Shown here: positions 33,393 through 42,480 of the stretch, piece after piece | How positions within the stretch are numbered: the first letter of the stretch is position 1 | Layout: the number at the start of each line of letters is the position of its first letter | DNA from: Mucilaginibacter sp. | GTDB taxonomy: Bacteria; Bacteroidota; Bacteroidia; Sphingobacteriales; Sphingobacteriaceae | DNA: 51,272 nt | Assembly: GCA_028287975.1 (NCBI GenBank) | Contig: JAQBOP010000198.1 | Location: 1-51,272, forward strand | Direction: 5' to 3' | The notes under the pieces: generated by a model | Seen by the model: the letters and a program-made list of their open reading frames with translations, nothing else | What the model was told of the DNA's origin: nothing | The model's database searches: none | Translations under genes and position numbers: made by a program

Positions 33393-35452
33393 ACGAGAAC
33401 GAACAACACCTTCAGATCTTAAGGAGTAGTTTCAATGCTTTACATTCCTTAAGTCATCCAACAACAGCAAAAGCTTTTGCTAATCTTAAAGAAAAAGTAG
33501 TTGCCTATTCGGGTAATACTTTTTACGAAGAGATCAGGTCTGTATCTTACAATCCTGATATACATTTACTGGAAGCAATTATAGCCACCAAAAAGGATTA
33601 CGGCTATAACGGTAACCTTTGTACAGATGGTTCATACGCGTTTGTACGCTTTTATGTTAACTACGGCACCGCCTGGGAGGACCAGGGATATACTGCCGTA
33701 AATGAACACGACATACCTACAGGGGTTGATTGCAAAAAGCATCCTGAAAAACCGCTGAATTATTCTGCATCGCTAAAAATTGTACCTAAGACAAATAAAT
33801 GCAGTATCCATGTATTGCCAAGGGTACGGGCAGTGCTTGAGTGGAATAAGATCCCGCCTGCCAACGACCCTAATTACACCTCGATATGGGGTAATACGGT
33901 TGATGATTTTATCCAGATAAAACCCTACAAAGAATTTATCATAGCAAACCCGGCGTTTAATCAATTGGTTGAACTTACGGTATCGCATCCTAATTTAAAG
34001 ATAGCCGACGCCGCGAAACTGGTTCCGGGTGGCGAACTGGCATTAAGCCAGTCAAAATCTGCTTACAGCACACAACCGCTTGAGCTTAGTGCCCTTGCGC
34101 ATTTGTACAAAGAAAATGCTTTGGTATCGCCTGCCCGATATGGCTTGCAGCATGTGCTGCCGGTTTTAAAAAGCTATAACTCGGTTACCATTGCAAGCAG
34201 CATTGAAACCTGGAACAAATTGGGTATTGATTTTGGCACTATTGTAAACGAGCTTGAACAAACCAACGCGGATATAGCTTATGAACAGCTTGAAAGCCTG
34301 GGCCTTGATTATAACTTAGAGCAATTTGTTGCCAGCTTCAGGGTAAAAAGACCTATCGGTTACTCTGGCGACCTTTGCAGTACCGGCAGTCTTGAGTATG
34401 TTGCCTTCTGGGCCGACTGGGGGAACAACTGCAAATGGGAATACCTGGGCACCACATCAGTAAACGTACATGATATCAACAACATCCCTAAAGAGGGTGT
34501 ATCCTACGCTGCTGTACTTCCGTACGACTTTAATAAAGTGCGTAAGCAATGTACAAACCCTGAAGTTGTGAAGATCCGTGCCGTACTTTCATGGAACGTA
34601 GCGCCTTCAAGTACCGATGCCGACGAGCTGGAATACTGGGGTAACCGCATGGATGCCTATATCCAGGTAAAACCGGGTGTTAACACAGGTATTTTAGCGC
34701 CGATCTTTAACATCCTGGGTGGTATCCCGGTTGACAAGATCAGCGACGTTGACGGTCTGACCATCCCTGGTGCAAAATTCGCGCTTAACCAGGCTGCGGT
34801 TAATGACAACAGTCCGTTTGGAGGGGTAGTTGTTATCCAGGGGCCATCATTTGCCGGAAAAAAATACCGCATTAAAGTAACCAACATGAATACGCTGGCT
34901 ACCTATTACATCAATAATGATTTTGTAGTTGTTGGCTGGTTAATGGTGCCGCCGTATGTACAATATACCATAGTACAGGCCGATCCGGTAGATTTTTACT
35001 ATAACTACCAGGCATTTGAGAAAAACACTGATAACGTATTGGCCAGGTTTAGCCCGGGCACCAACGATATGTTAAAGCTTGAGCTTGAAATTGCAGGCGT
35101 TGCAGGTGTCTTTACCAAGTTTATCCAGATGGATAACAATGCACCGGTTATTAATTTACAGATTGACGACCTGGGCGATTGCTCGCACTATAAGGTTGGC
35201 GATGTGATCATAGGTTCATACGCTGTAAACGATGCCCACCTGTTAAGTTATTCATTGGTGAGCAGCTTTGGCGGTTCAGTTACCGGCACAGCTAATATTT
35301 CAGATTCGTTTGCGTTTTTAACAGCCGGAACGACCTCGCCTTGCGGTAAGATCTCGTTAACGGCTTATGAGAAAACGATATACGACAGCCAGTGGACAAA
35401 TAATGCCAGCTATACCGAACAGATCATCTGTTTACAACAGGCTAAAAAGTAA
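33389..35452 (+). CDS. Large two-repeat protein of unknown function
   Basis: This 687-residue protein has no signal peptide or membrane segment. It contains a duplicated domain. Residues 53-179 and 307-429 share Y-x-G-(N/D)-LC-x-x-GS, a V-x-F-x-x-x-YG/WG segment, EHDI/VHDI, then R-x-RAVL-x-WN, WGN and IQ(I/V)KP. The first unit has GYNGNLCTDGSYAFVRFY and the second GYSGDLCSTGSLEYVAFW. The conserved cysteine in each LC motif is notable. A C-terminal part (residues 460-687: FGGVVVIQGPSFAGKKYRI, KFIQMDNNAPVINLQIDDLG) looks like Ig-like beta domains. I do not know the family. Site C upstream ties it to the two-component cluster, and a very strong terminator ends it. Confidence 0.82.
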   Translation: MNENEQHLQILRSSFNALHSLSHPTTAKAFANLKEKVVAYSGNTFYEEIRSVSYNPDIHLLEAIIATKKDYGYNGNLCTDGSYAFVRFYVNYGTAWEDQGYTAVNEHDIPTGVDCKKHPEKPLNYSASLKIVPKTNKCSIHVLPRVRAVLEWNKIPPANDPNYTSIWGNTVDDFIQIKPYKEFIIANPAFNQLVELTVSHPNLKIADAAKLVPGGELALSQSKSAYSTQPLELSALAHLYKENALVSPARYGLQHVLPVLKSYNSVTIASSIETWNKLGIDFGTIVNELEQTNADIAYEQLESLGLDYNLEQFVASFRVKRPIGYSGDLCSTGSLEYVAFWADWGNNCKWEYLGTTSVNVHDINNIPKEGVSYAAVLPYDFNKVRKQCTNPEVVKIRAVLSWNVAPSSTDADELEYWGNRMDAYIQVKPGVNTGILAPIFNILGGIPVDKISDVDGLTIPGAKFALNQAAVNDNSPFGGVVVIQGPSFAGKKYRIKVTNMNTLATYYINNDFVVVGWLMVPPYVQYTIVQADPVDFYYNYQAFEKNTDNVLARFSPGTNDMLKLELEIAGVAGVFTKFIQMDNNAPVINLQIDDLGDCSHYKVGDVIIGSYAVNDAHLLSYSLVSSFGGSVTGTANISDSFAFLTAGTTSPCGKISLTAYEKTIYDSQWTNNASYTEQIICLQQAKK

Positions 35453-35481
35453 AGACAGTTTTGTTTATAGTTGATTAGTGT

Positions 35482-35534
35482 ATCCTGCATGGAGTAGGGC
35501 TATTAAGTTAGCCTTACTCCGGCAGGATTTTTTT
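35482..35534 (+). terminator. Long intrinsic terminator after the 687-residue gene
   Basis: ATCCTGC (35482-35488) pairs with GCAGGAT (35522-35528). Inside it GGAGTAGGGCTA (35491-35502) pairs with TAGCCTTACTCC (35509-35520), with one G-U. About 19 base pairs in all are followed by seven T. Confidence 0.88.
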
Positions 35535-35581
35535 GCCTGCTTATCAATGGGAAACTCGCTTTTAAAATAATTCATCCGTTT

Positions 35582-35610
35582 TACCCTCTTTACGCGCAGC
35601 GAAGAGGGTA
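35582..35610. repeat. Intergenic hairpin element TACCCTCTT...AAGAGGGTA
   Basis: Nine-bp perfect arms (35582-35590 and 35602-35610) surround an 11-base loop TACGCGCAGCG. It lacks a T-run on either side and comes after a complete terminator, so it is not simply a second terminator. It may be a dispersed palindromic element. Confidence 0.45.
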
Positions 35611-35737
35611 ATAAAATTTAAAAGCGATTTCCTTGCTGCTTTTCTGTGGCAACAGCCAATGCAAAAATCATTTTAATCTTGTCTATTTTTATATATTTGA
35701 TAACCAATATATTAAAACCTACCAGACAAAAATTAAA

Positions 35738-37507
35738 ATGACCAAAGCTAAAGCGCTGCTTTTTGCCGCATTTTTCATTTTGCAGGCCTGTGTATTTGCG
35801 CAGGCACCTGCTCAAAATTATCCGGTCGACTCGGCTTCTGTCGAACATCCAGGTGTACCAAAAGGCGAGCTCATCCAGCTAAAATTTAACAACTCAAAAA
35901 TATTTCCCGGCACAACCCGTAACTACTGGATCTACGTGCCTGCCCAATACGATGGCAAAAAACCGGCCTGCTTATATGTAAACCAGGACGGTATCCAGTT
36001 TAAGGCACCCGTTGTTTTTGATAACCTGATCTACAAAAAAGAAATGCCGTTAACCATTGCCGTTTTTGTTCAGCCGGGTACGGTGATGGCTGATGATGCA
36101 AATACCGCGAATAACCGCAATAACCGCAGCTATGAATATGATAGCATTGGCGATACTTATGTCAATTTTTTACTGAATGAACTTTTGCCCGAAGTAGAGA
36201 AACAAAAAACCAAAGAAGGTAAACCTATCCTGTTGTCAAAAAACAGCAATGACCGCGCCATAGGCGGATCAAGCAGCGGCGCCGTTTGCGCGTTTACCGC
36301 GGCATGGGAACGTCCTGATCAGTTTTCGAGGATCTTCAGCTCTATTGGCACCTATGTAGGTTTCCGGGGTGCAGAGCGTTACCCTACCCTGATTAGAAAA
36401 TATGAGCCTAAACCACTGCGCATATTTTTGCAAGACGGCACACATGACCTTAACAATTATGTAGGCGATTGGTGGATAACCGCGCAATTAATGGAACGGG
36501 CGCTGCAATATGCCGGTTATGAGGTGGCTCATGCCTGGGGAGAGGGCGGCCACGACGGCGTACAAGCTACTGCCATTTTCCCGGAAGCGATGCGCTTTTT
36601 ATGGAAAGATTATCCTAAGCCAGTTGCCAAAGGCATCTCTAAAAACGCGTTTACCAGTACCATTACCATCCCCGGGCAGGGTTGGGAACTGGTGGGCCAG
36701 GGCTACGGCTTTGCCGAAGGTACGGGTGTGAATGCCGCGGGCGAAGTTTTTTACCAGGATATCCCCAACGGCAAAACTTATAAGGTTGATGTAAACGGCA
36801 AACTGACCCAACTTAAGATAGACTCGAAGCGAGCCGGTGGCACGGCTTTTGGCCCTGACGGGAAACGCTATACCGCGGCTACGGCCACCAACCAGGTTTT
36901 AAGTTATGATAAAGACAATAAAGAAAGTGTTGTTGCCGATGGCATTGCCTGCAACGACCTTACAGTAGCACATAATGGCAACATTTACGTAACCGCACCT
37001 GACGGGGACGACAAACCTTCAAAGATCTACCTGATAAGGCCCAATGGCGATAAATTAGTGGTGGATGAAGGTTTAAGATACTCAAACGGGCTTACACTTA
37101 GTGCCGACCAAACCCAGCTATACGTTGCCGAAACCACAACCCATTGGATCTGGGTTTACCAGGTTAAGCCCGATGGTACGCTGACTAATAAACAACATTA
37201 CGGTTGGCTACACATGCCTGACAACGCAAACAATGCGGGAGCAGACGGCATGAAATGCGATCAAAACAACCGCGTTTACGCAGTTACCCGTTTAGGTATC
37301 CAGGTGATGGACGAAATAGGGCGTGTAATATCCATCATCCCCGTTCCGCAAGGCAACGGCCCGGCTAATATGTGTTTTGGCGGTCCTGATTTTGATATGA
37401 TGTACGTTACCTGTAAGGATAAAGTATACCGGCGCAAAGTTGGCGTAAAAGGTGCAAACGCGTTTGCACCGCCATTTAAGCCAATTACCGCGCAACTTGA
37501 TCGTTAA
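35738..37507 (+). CDS. Esterase domain fused to SMP-30/gluconolactonase beta-propeller, secreted
   Basis: The protein is 589 residues from the ATG at 35738. A longer frame to 35633 adds no domain. The signal sequence reads FILQACVFAQ, so it is either a lipoprotein (LQAC) or cleaved after FAQ. Residues about 45-310 are an esterase-D/enterochelin-esterase-type alpha/beta hydrolase: FPGTTRNYWIYVPAQYD, nucleophile Ser179 in GGSSSGAV, and a His in EGGHDG. Residues about 345-589 are an SMP-30/gluconolactonase propeller: GPDGKRYTAATATNQVLSYD, ACNDLTVAHNGNIYVT, YSNGLTLSADQTQLYVAETT. The pairing suggests action on an esterified or lactone-forming sugar. The exact substrate is unknown. It begins a probable operon with a GH71/99-like protein and a ThuA protein. 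Confidence 0.88.
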   Translation: MTKAKALLFAAFFILQACVFAQAPAQNYPVDSASVEHPGVPKGELIQLKFNNSKIFPGTTRNYWIYVPAQYDGKKPACLYVNQDGIQFKAPVVFDNLIYKKEMPLTIAVFVQPGTVMADDANTANNRNNRSYEYDSIGDTYVNFLLNELLPEVEKQKTKEGKPILLSKNSNDRAIGGSSSGAVCAFTAAWERPDQFSRIFSSIGTYVGFRGAERYPTLIRKYEPKPLRIFLQDGTHDLNNYVGDWWITAQLMERALQYAGYEVAHAWGEGGHDGVQATAIFPEAMRFLWKDYPKPVAKGISKNAFTSTITIPGQGWELVGQGYGFAEGTGVNAAGEVFYQDIPNGKTYKVDVNGKLTQLKIDSKRAGGTAFGPDGKRYTAATATNQVLSYDKDNKESVVADGIACNDLTVAHNGNIYVTAPDGDDKPSKIYLIRPNGDKLVVDEGLRYSNGLTLSADQTQLYVAETTTHWIWVYQVKPDGTLTNKQHYGWLHMPDNANNAGADGMKCDQNNRVYAVTRLGIQVMDEIGRVISIIPVPQGNGPANMCFGGPDFDMMYVTCKDKVYRRKVGVKGANAFAPPFKPITAQLDR

Positions 37508-37597
37508 ACATTTACCGGTAAAAATTAAGTTATCTGGCTTGCCAAAACATTATTACAGTTTCATTTGAATAACACAATTTACCAATTGACCCCCAAT

Positions 37598-38923
37598 ATG
37601 AACGATCTATCAAAGTTTTTAAAGCCGATCCTTATTGTTTTATTAATTGCAGCTATTAGCCCGGTCGTTGGCGCACAAACGCATAAATCGCGCCCGGCGC
37701 AAAATAAGCATAGTAAAAAAACCATGTACCCTACCTACAAAGGCCTGATTATGGCAGGCTACCAGGGATGGTTCAGAGCAGAGGGCGATGGCAGCAATTC
37801 AAAGCAATATGCTTACGGTGATGAAAACAGCTCGGGTATTGACCTATGGCCTGACGTACGCGAATACGAGAAGACTTATCAAACACCATTTAAATTGGGT
37901 AATGGCCAGTCGGCGCGTTTCTTCAGTTCTTACGATCAAAGTTCGGTGGACCTGCATTTTAAGTGGATGCAGCAATACGGTATAGATGGCGTATTTGTGC
38001 AGCGTTTTTTTAATAATGCAAAAAAAGAGAACAGAACACCTAAAGGATCAACCGTTATAAGAAATGAGTTTGAGGCCGCGGCTAAATATAAAAGAGCCAT
38101 CGCGGTAATGTATGACCTTTCGGGCCTTGCCGCTTCCGGCGAGGACTGCTCATCAATTATCGAGGATTGGAAATACCTGGTAGATGAAATAAAGGTAACC
38201 AACCAGCCGGGTGCAAAAACCTACCTGCATGAAAATGGAAAACCAATAGTGGCTATCTGGGGAGTTGGATTTCCGGATCGCCCTTATAACATTCGTAACA
38301 TCGGCCTGGAACGGTTGATAGACTTTTTAAAGAACGACCCTGTTTATGGAGGCTGCGAGATCATGCTGGGTGTGCCAAACGCATGGCGCACTTTAAGGGC
38401 TGATTGCTTACCTGACCCATACCTGCATGATATTATAAAACAATGCGATATTGTTTTGCCATGGAGCGTTCAACGTTATTCGCCGTTGTTGCATAATGAC
38501 ATGGACCGTTACCGAGACGATGTTATAGATGATATGAAATGGTGTGCCGATAATAAATTAGAATATGTGCCTTGTGTTTATCCCGGTTTTAGCTGGCATA
38601 ATGTAAGCCGCCGCGAGTTTCCGGATGATATCAAGCCTGTAGGTTCCATTCCGCGCGAAGGCGGACGCTTTTACTGGCAAATGTTATCAACAGCGATGAA
38701 AGCCGGCGCGCCGATGCTGTACGTAGCCATGTTTGATGAGATCAACGAAGGCACCGCCATATTTAAGGTAACAGATAACCCGCCGGTAATGCCTGAGAGC
38801 TCGCCCACTATGTTTTTAGGCCTTGAGGGTAAACCGTCAGATCTTTATTTAAAACTAACCGGCGAGGCTGCAAAAATGCTGCGAAAAGAAAAACCGTTAA
38901 CCTTTAAAATGCCACAACTTTAA
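37598..38923 (+). CDS. GH71/GH99-like secreted glycoside hydrolase
   Basis: The protein is 441 residues from the ATG at 37598. The longer frame from a TTG at 37565 places polar residues before the signal peptide. The signal peptide ends near VVGAQ. The body reads as a TIM barrel: YKGLIMAGYQGWFRAEGDG, FKWMQQYGIDGVFVQRF, GKPIVAIWGVGFPDRPYN, GCEIMLGVPNAWRTL and MLYVAMFDEINEGTAIFK. The last segment, with acidic residues after a strand, is where GH99-type catalytic carboxylates lie. Proteins of this kind are annotated GH71/99-like and few have been tested. The alpha-mannan or alpha-glucan specificity of GH99/GH71 should not be assumed. It lies 90 bases after the esterase fusion and 33 bases before thuA-like. 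Confidence 0.83.
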   Translation: MNDLSKFLKPILIVLLIAAISPVVGAQTHKSRPAQNKHSKKTMYPTYKGLIMAGYQGWFRAEGDGSNSKQYAYGDENSSGIDLWPDVREYEKTYQTPFKLGNGQSARFFSSYDQSSVDLHFKWMQQYGIDGVFVQRFFNNAKKENRTPKGSTVIRNEFEAAAKYKRAIAVMYDLSGLAASGEDCSSIIEDWKYLVDEIKVTNQPGAKTYLHENGKPIVAIWGVGFPDRPYNIRNIGLERLIDFLKNDPVYGGCEIMLGVPNAWRTLRADCLPDPYLHDIIKQCDIVLPWSVQRYSPLLHNDMDRYRDDVIDDMKWCADNKLEYVPCVYPGFSWHNVSRREFPDDIKPVGSIPREGGRFYWQMLSTAMKAGAPMLYVAMFDEINEGTAIFKVTDNPPVMPESSPTMFLGLEGKPSDLYLKLTGEAAKMLRKEKPLTFKMPQL

Positions 38924-38956
38924 AATAATTACTTTAGTAAAAATCCAAAAAAAGAC

Positions 38957-39736
38957 ATGACAACATCATCGATCAACTTAAAAAGCATTAGTCGCCTTTC
39001 AGGCATCATTGCTGCTATTATGCTGTTAACCGGCGCAACCTTAATAGCCAAGCCTAAACCTAAATTATTGGTATTCAGCAAAACCAGGGGATTCCATCAC
39101 TCATCAATTGCTGTAGGTAATACCGCCATTATAAAATTAGGGGCCGATAATAATTTTGATGTGGATACCACTACCGATGCCTCAAAATTTACTGCTGACA
39201 ATTTAAAGCAATATGCCGCCATTGTTTTCTTGAGCACTACCGGCATGAGTAACCAGCTATTTACCGAGGATCAAAAAACTGCCCTGATGAAATATATGGA
39301 GCAAGGCGGCGGCTATGTAGGTATCCATGCGGCTACCGATTGCTGTTATGACTGGCAATGGTACGGCAACCTGTCAGGCGCTTATTTTAAAGGGCACCCC
39401 GCACAGCAGGAAGCCGTTATTGATGTGGTCGATGCATCGAACATTGCTACCAGTTTTTTACCAAAAGAGTGGAAAAGAAAAGACGAATGGTACTCGTTTA
39501 AATGGATGGCGACTGATCTGCATGTGTTGCTAAAAATTGACGAAAGCAGCTACGACCAACAAAACCCCGACCTTAAAATGGGCGACCACCCGATGGCCTG
39601 GTACCATGAATATGACGGCGGCCGCGCATTCTACACAGAGTTGGGCCACACCGACGAATCGTATGCCGATCCGCTTTATTTGAAACATATCCTTGGCGGC
39701 ATAAAATATGCCATAGGTAAGAAATACAGCAAATAA
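38957..39736 (+). CDS. ThuA-domain protein, secreted
   Basis: This 259-residue protein has an N-terminal hydrophobic signal (GIIAAIMLLTGATLIAKP). It is a ThuA-like class I glutamine-amidotransferase fold: LLVFSKTRGFHHSSI at the start, YAAIVFLSTTG, QGGGYVGIHAATDCCYDW at the nucleophile-elbow position, and GGRAFYTELGHTDESY near the end. The family was named for trehalose utilisation in rhizobia. Bacteroidota members accompany secreted glycosidases and may oxidise or isomerise sugars, which is unproven. Its start is 33 bases after the GH71/99-like gene, and a terminator follows, closing the three-gene unit. Confidence 0.9.
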   Translation: MTTSSINLKSISRLSGIIAAIMLLTGATLIAKPKPKLLVFSKTRGFHHSSIAVGNTAIIKLGADNNFDVDTTTDASKFTADNLKQYAAIVFLSTTGMSNQLFTEDQKTALMKYMEQGGGYVGIHAATDCCYDWQWYGNLSGAYFKGHPAQQEAVIDVVDASNIATSFLPKEWKRKDEWYSFKWMATDLHVLLKIDESSYDQQNPDLKMGDHPMAWYHEYDGGRAFYTELGHTDESYADPLYLKHILGGIKYAIGKKYSK

Positions 39737-39758
39737 AACTAAATCCAAAGCTATTTAT

Positions 39759-39796
39759 AAGGCATAAGCGACAAAACGCCTATGCCTTATTTTTTT
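39759..39796 (+). terminator. Intrinsic terminator after the ThuA gene
   Basis: AAGGCATA pairs with TATGCCTT (39781-39788), extended by GCG/CGC, and is followed by seven T. It overlaps the last codons of the convergent gene ending at 39787. Confidence 0.78.
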
Positions 39797-41865
39797 GTAT
39801 GGCTATAGGCCTCCTGCAAATTATTTTTTAACAACTGGAAATTGGGGCTTAAAGCCAGGCCTTTTTTACCGGCGGTTACAGCCTTATCCCATTGCTGTAA
39901 TTTGTTGTAGGATGCGCAGATATTGTTGTAGGCCTCGGGAAAATTACTTTTTAATTTGATGGCTTCGTTGCCGGCTTCAATACATTGTTGAAACTGACCG
40001 GCATTGTAGTATAATAAACTTAGGGTCAAATATTTCTCTGCCGTTGGCGCGGCTTTTACCTTTTGTGCCTCGATAGCTATTTTGCTATTTTTATTTTTGG
40101 CTGCTTCCAGGTAGCTTTTGGCATCGGCGTTGTCCGGTGCGAGTTGCAGGGTGGCTAATGCTTCTTTTTTTAACTCGTCCCAATTATCGGTATTTTGATA
40201 CGCTTCCATCAGCAGGGAATGAGCAAATAAATCTCCCGCCGACAAACTAATGGCTTTTTGCAGATTGATAATGGCCTCCGGGTAATGTCCCTGGCTATTC
40301 AAAAAGCGCGCGTAAAATATATAAGAGTCGGGATATGCACTGCCCAACCAAAGCCCTTTTTTAAAGTAGGTCTCAGCCTCTTCCGTATGACCCGTAGCTG
40401 CTTTTAAAATGGCTATATTGATGTACAGGCTAAAATAGTTGGGTAATAGTTTTAACGCGCGCTGGTAATAAATATCAGCGGTGATATAATCACCTCCGGC
40501 CATTTTGGTGAGGCCGTAATTCATTAAGCCGCGGCCATTATTTGGGCTTTTTATGGTGACATCATGCCATAAACTTTCCTCGTCATGCCAAACTTCATTA
40601 CGCTGCCAGGTGCCGTAGGCGTAGATGATTAGCACCAACCCTAACAATACCGCGAATGCCTTTTTATAAGCAGGCATGTATTTTGAAATGATCGGTGCAA
40701 GCTTTTTGGCGATCAGGGCGATTGTCCAGCTCACGCTGATGACTAATCCCACAAAAGGAAAATACATCCGGTGGTCATTCAAAACCTCGCCCAGCGGGAT
40801 AATACTTGAGGATGGCACCAACGCCAAAAAGAACCATAAAATGCCAAAGCTTATGGGCCGCAACAGTTTCTTTTGTGAAGTGATAATGGCAATGATCACC
40901 ATCGCCAAAATAAAAGCCGAACCAACAAAAAAGCGCCAGTCAGAAATACCGGCAATCAACCCCCAGTCCGAGTCGGCACTTAAGGCATTTGGCACAAAAA
41001 ACATGCAGAAATAATGTGCTATGACAAAGGGCTGCGTTATTAAATATTGTAATGGCGCTGTGCCGCCAGGCTGCCAACTTTTGGGGGTTAGCTTATCAAT
41101 CAGCAAATACATGCAAATACTGACGATAAATGACGGGATCGTGTTTTTAATGACGGAAAACACCTGTTTAAAGCGGCTTGGTTTAAAGATATCGACGATG
41201 CCTAATTGCTCCTCGAAAAGCAATAGGTAAAACAAAAATATAGGCGCGAACATAATTGACGGCGGCTTGGCAAAAGCGCCGATAATTACCGGGATCAGAT
41301 ACAAATAAAACTTACGGCTTACCGCCGAGTATTGGTATAAAGCAAACGCCACAACCACCGCGAACGTAGATTGCAGATCAGACCGGGCGATCACATAATT
41401 TACGGTTTCGGCTATTGCCGGATGTACCAGGTAAAGCGTCGCGGCTATTATGGCGATGAAAGCATTAGTGCTGTCATCACCGGGCACACTGATATTAAAC
41501 AACTTACGCATAAACCCGGCCATAAGCACTCCCTGTATCAGGAACAATATAAACGAAGACAGGTGAAAGAAAAAGTAATAATAACCGCCGCCTATCCAAT
41601 AATCAAACGCCAGCGAGGTTGTTACCAAAGGGCGGTAGGCCTGGTTTTGCGGCAAAGCGCTGCTAGTACTGCCATCCGTAAAAAATAAAGAGATGTTATG
41701 AATATTACGGATATAGGCATTGTTTTCTATAGTATGCGAATCATCGAAATGAAACCCATTTTGAAAATGGTTTGAATAGGTGATAGTACAAGCTATCAGC
41801 ATCAGGAAAATATAAAAACGGTAGGTCTGCTTTTTCACTTGGCAAAAGTAAATGTTACTGGGCAT
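39787..41865 (-). CDS. TMTC-like GT-C membrane protein with C-terminal TPR repeats
   Basis: The protein is 692 residues from the ATG at 41865. A GTG at 41883 and a GTG at 41838 (VKKQTYRF) are alternatives, and the last fits a typical N-terminus well. About 11 membrane helices follow a first luminal loop with GFHFDDSHTIENNAYIRN, the acidic motif of the O-mannosyltransferase-like TMTC branch of the GT-C superfamily. A PRSLIPLGEVLNDHRMYFP-like segment appears as SSSIIPLGEVLNDHRMY. From about residue 430 several TPR units follow (GLMNYGLTKMAGGDYITADI, SLYINIAILKAATGHTEEAE). It would glycosylate exported protein or lipid using a polyprenyl-linked sugar, which is inferred from family. It is not part of an obvious operon. 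Confidence 0.8.
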   Translation of the reverse strand: MPSNIYFCQVKKQTYRFYIFLMLIACTITYSNHFQNGFHFDDSHTIENNAYIRNIHNISLFFTDGSTSSALPQNQAYRPLVTTSLAFDYWIGGGYYYFFFHLSSFILFLIQGVLMAGFMRKLFNISVPGDDSTNAFIAIIAATLYLVHPAIAETVNYVIARSDLQSTFAVVVAFALYQYSAVSRKFYLYLIPVIIGAFAKPPSIMFAPIFLFYLLLFEEQLGIVDIFKPSRFKQVFSVIKNTIPSFIVSICMYLLIDKLTPKSWQPGGTAPLQYLITQPFVIAHYFCMFFVPNALSADSDWGLIAGISDWRFFVGSAFILAMVIIAIITSQKKLLRPISFGILWFFLALVPSSSIIPLGEVLNDHRMYFPFVGLVISVSWTIALIAKKLAPIISKYMPAYKKAFAVLLGLVLIIYAYGTWQRNEVWHDEESLWHDVTIKSPNNGRGLMNYGLTKMAGGDYITADIYYQRALKLLPNYFSLYINIAILKAATGHTEEAETYFKKGLWLGSAYPDSYIFYARFLNSQGHYPEAIINLQKAISLSAGDLFAHSLLMEAYQNTDNWDELKKEALATLQLAPDNADAKSYLEAAKNKNSKIAIEAQKVKAAPTAEKYLTLSLLYYNAGQFQQCIEAGNEAIKLKSNFPEAYNNICASYNKLQQWDKAVTAGKKGLALSPNFQLLKNNLQEAYSHTKK

Positions 41866-41993
41866 GAAATTATTAAAATCCACTGACTTGTAAACACGCC
41901 ATTTTCATGGCGCATTTAACCCTTTAAATCGTCCGGAATCACCCTGTTCCTATTACGATTTATCTGTTAAGTTTGTTCATCATATTTAAACTC

Positions 41994-42440
41994 ATGAAAT
42001 CAATTTTTGATAAACCAACCCGGGACGAACTGATAATCAGGATCAAAACCCTTAACCAAAACAGCACATCGCAGTGGGGTAAAATGAATATTTACCAGAT
42101 GCTGAAGCATTGCACGCTTTGCGAAGAAATGTATTTAGGTCAGGCTGTTTACCCGCGGCAGTTTATCGGCAGGTTACTTGGCAAAATGGCGCTAAAAAGT
42201 CTCACAAAGGATGAAACCCCGATGGGTAAAAACGCCCCTACCAGTGACAGCTTTAAAATAAAACTGGTTGCCGGCAATGTGCTTGACGAGCGTGATAAAT
42301 GGATTACCCTGGTTGAAGAATATGGCAACTATAATAACCCCGAATTTGCACACTGGTTCTTCGGGAAAATGACCAAAGAGCAAGTTGGCTACTTAGCCTA
42401 CAAACATACCGATCATCATTTAAGGCAATTTAACAGCTAA
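41994..42440 (+). CDS. DUF1569 (DinB-superfamily) protein
   Basis: The protein is 148 residues from the ATG at 41994. A TTG at 41973 adds seven hydrophobic codons and is not favoured. Cytoplasmic four-helix protein with QWGKMNIYQMLKHCTLCEEM near the N-terminus and GYLAYKHTDHHLRQFN at the C-terminus. The His residues in MLKHC and DHHLRQF are the positions that bind a metal in DinB-like proteins. Some members are thiol-dependent transferases, but this subgroup has no assigned reaction. It stands alone, divergent from the TMTC-like gene and convergent with the GH36 gene. Confidence 0.85.
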   Translation: MKSIFDKPTRDELIIRIKTLNQNSTSQWGKMNIYQMLKHCTLCEEMYLGQAVYPRQFIGRLLGKMALKSLTKDETPMGKNAPTSDSFKIKLVAGNVLDERDKWITLVEEYGNYNNPEFAHWFFGKMTKEQVGYLAYKHTDHHLRQFNS

Positions 42441-42475
42441 CAAAAAAGGGGCGGTGATTTATAGTCACCGCCCCT
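42441..42475 (-). terminator. Intrinsic terminator of the GH95-GH36 operon
   Basis: AGGGGCGGTGA (42447-42457) and TCACCGCCCCT (42465-42475) form a perfect 11-bp stem with a 7-base loop. The T-run lies on the minus-strand exit, so it ends the GH36 transcript. It probably also slows readthrough from the DUF1569 gene. Confidence 0.88.
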
Positions 42476-42480
42476 TGTGT

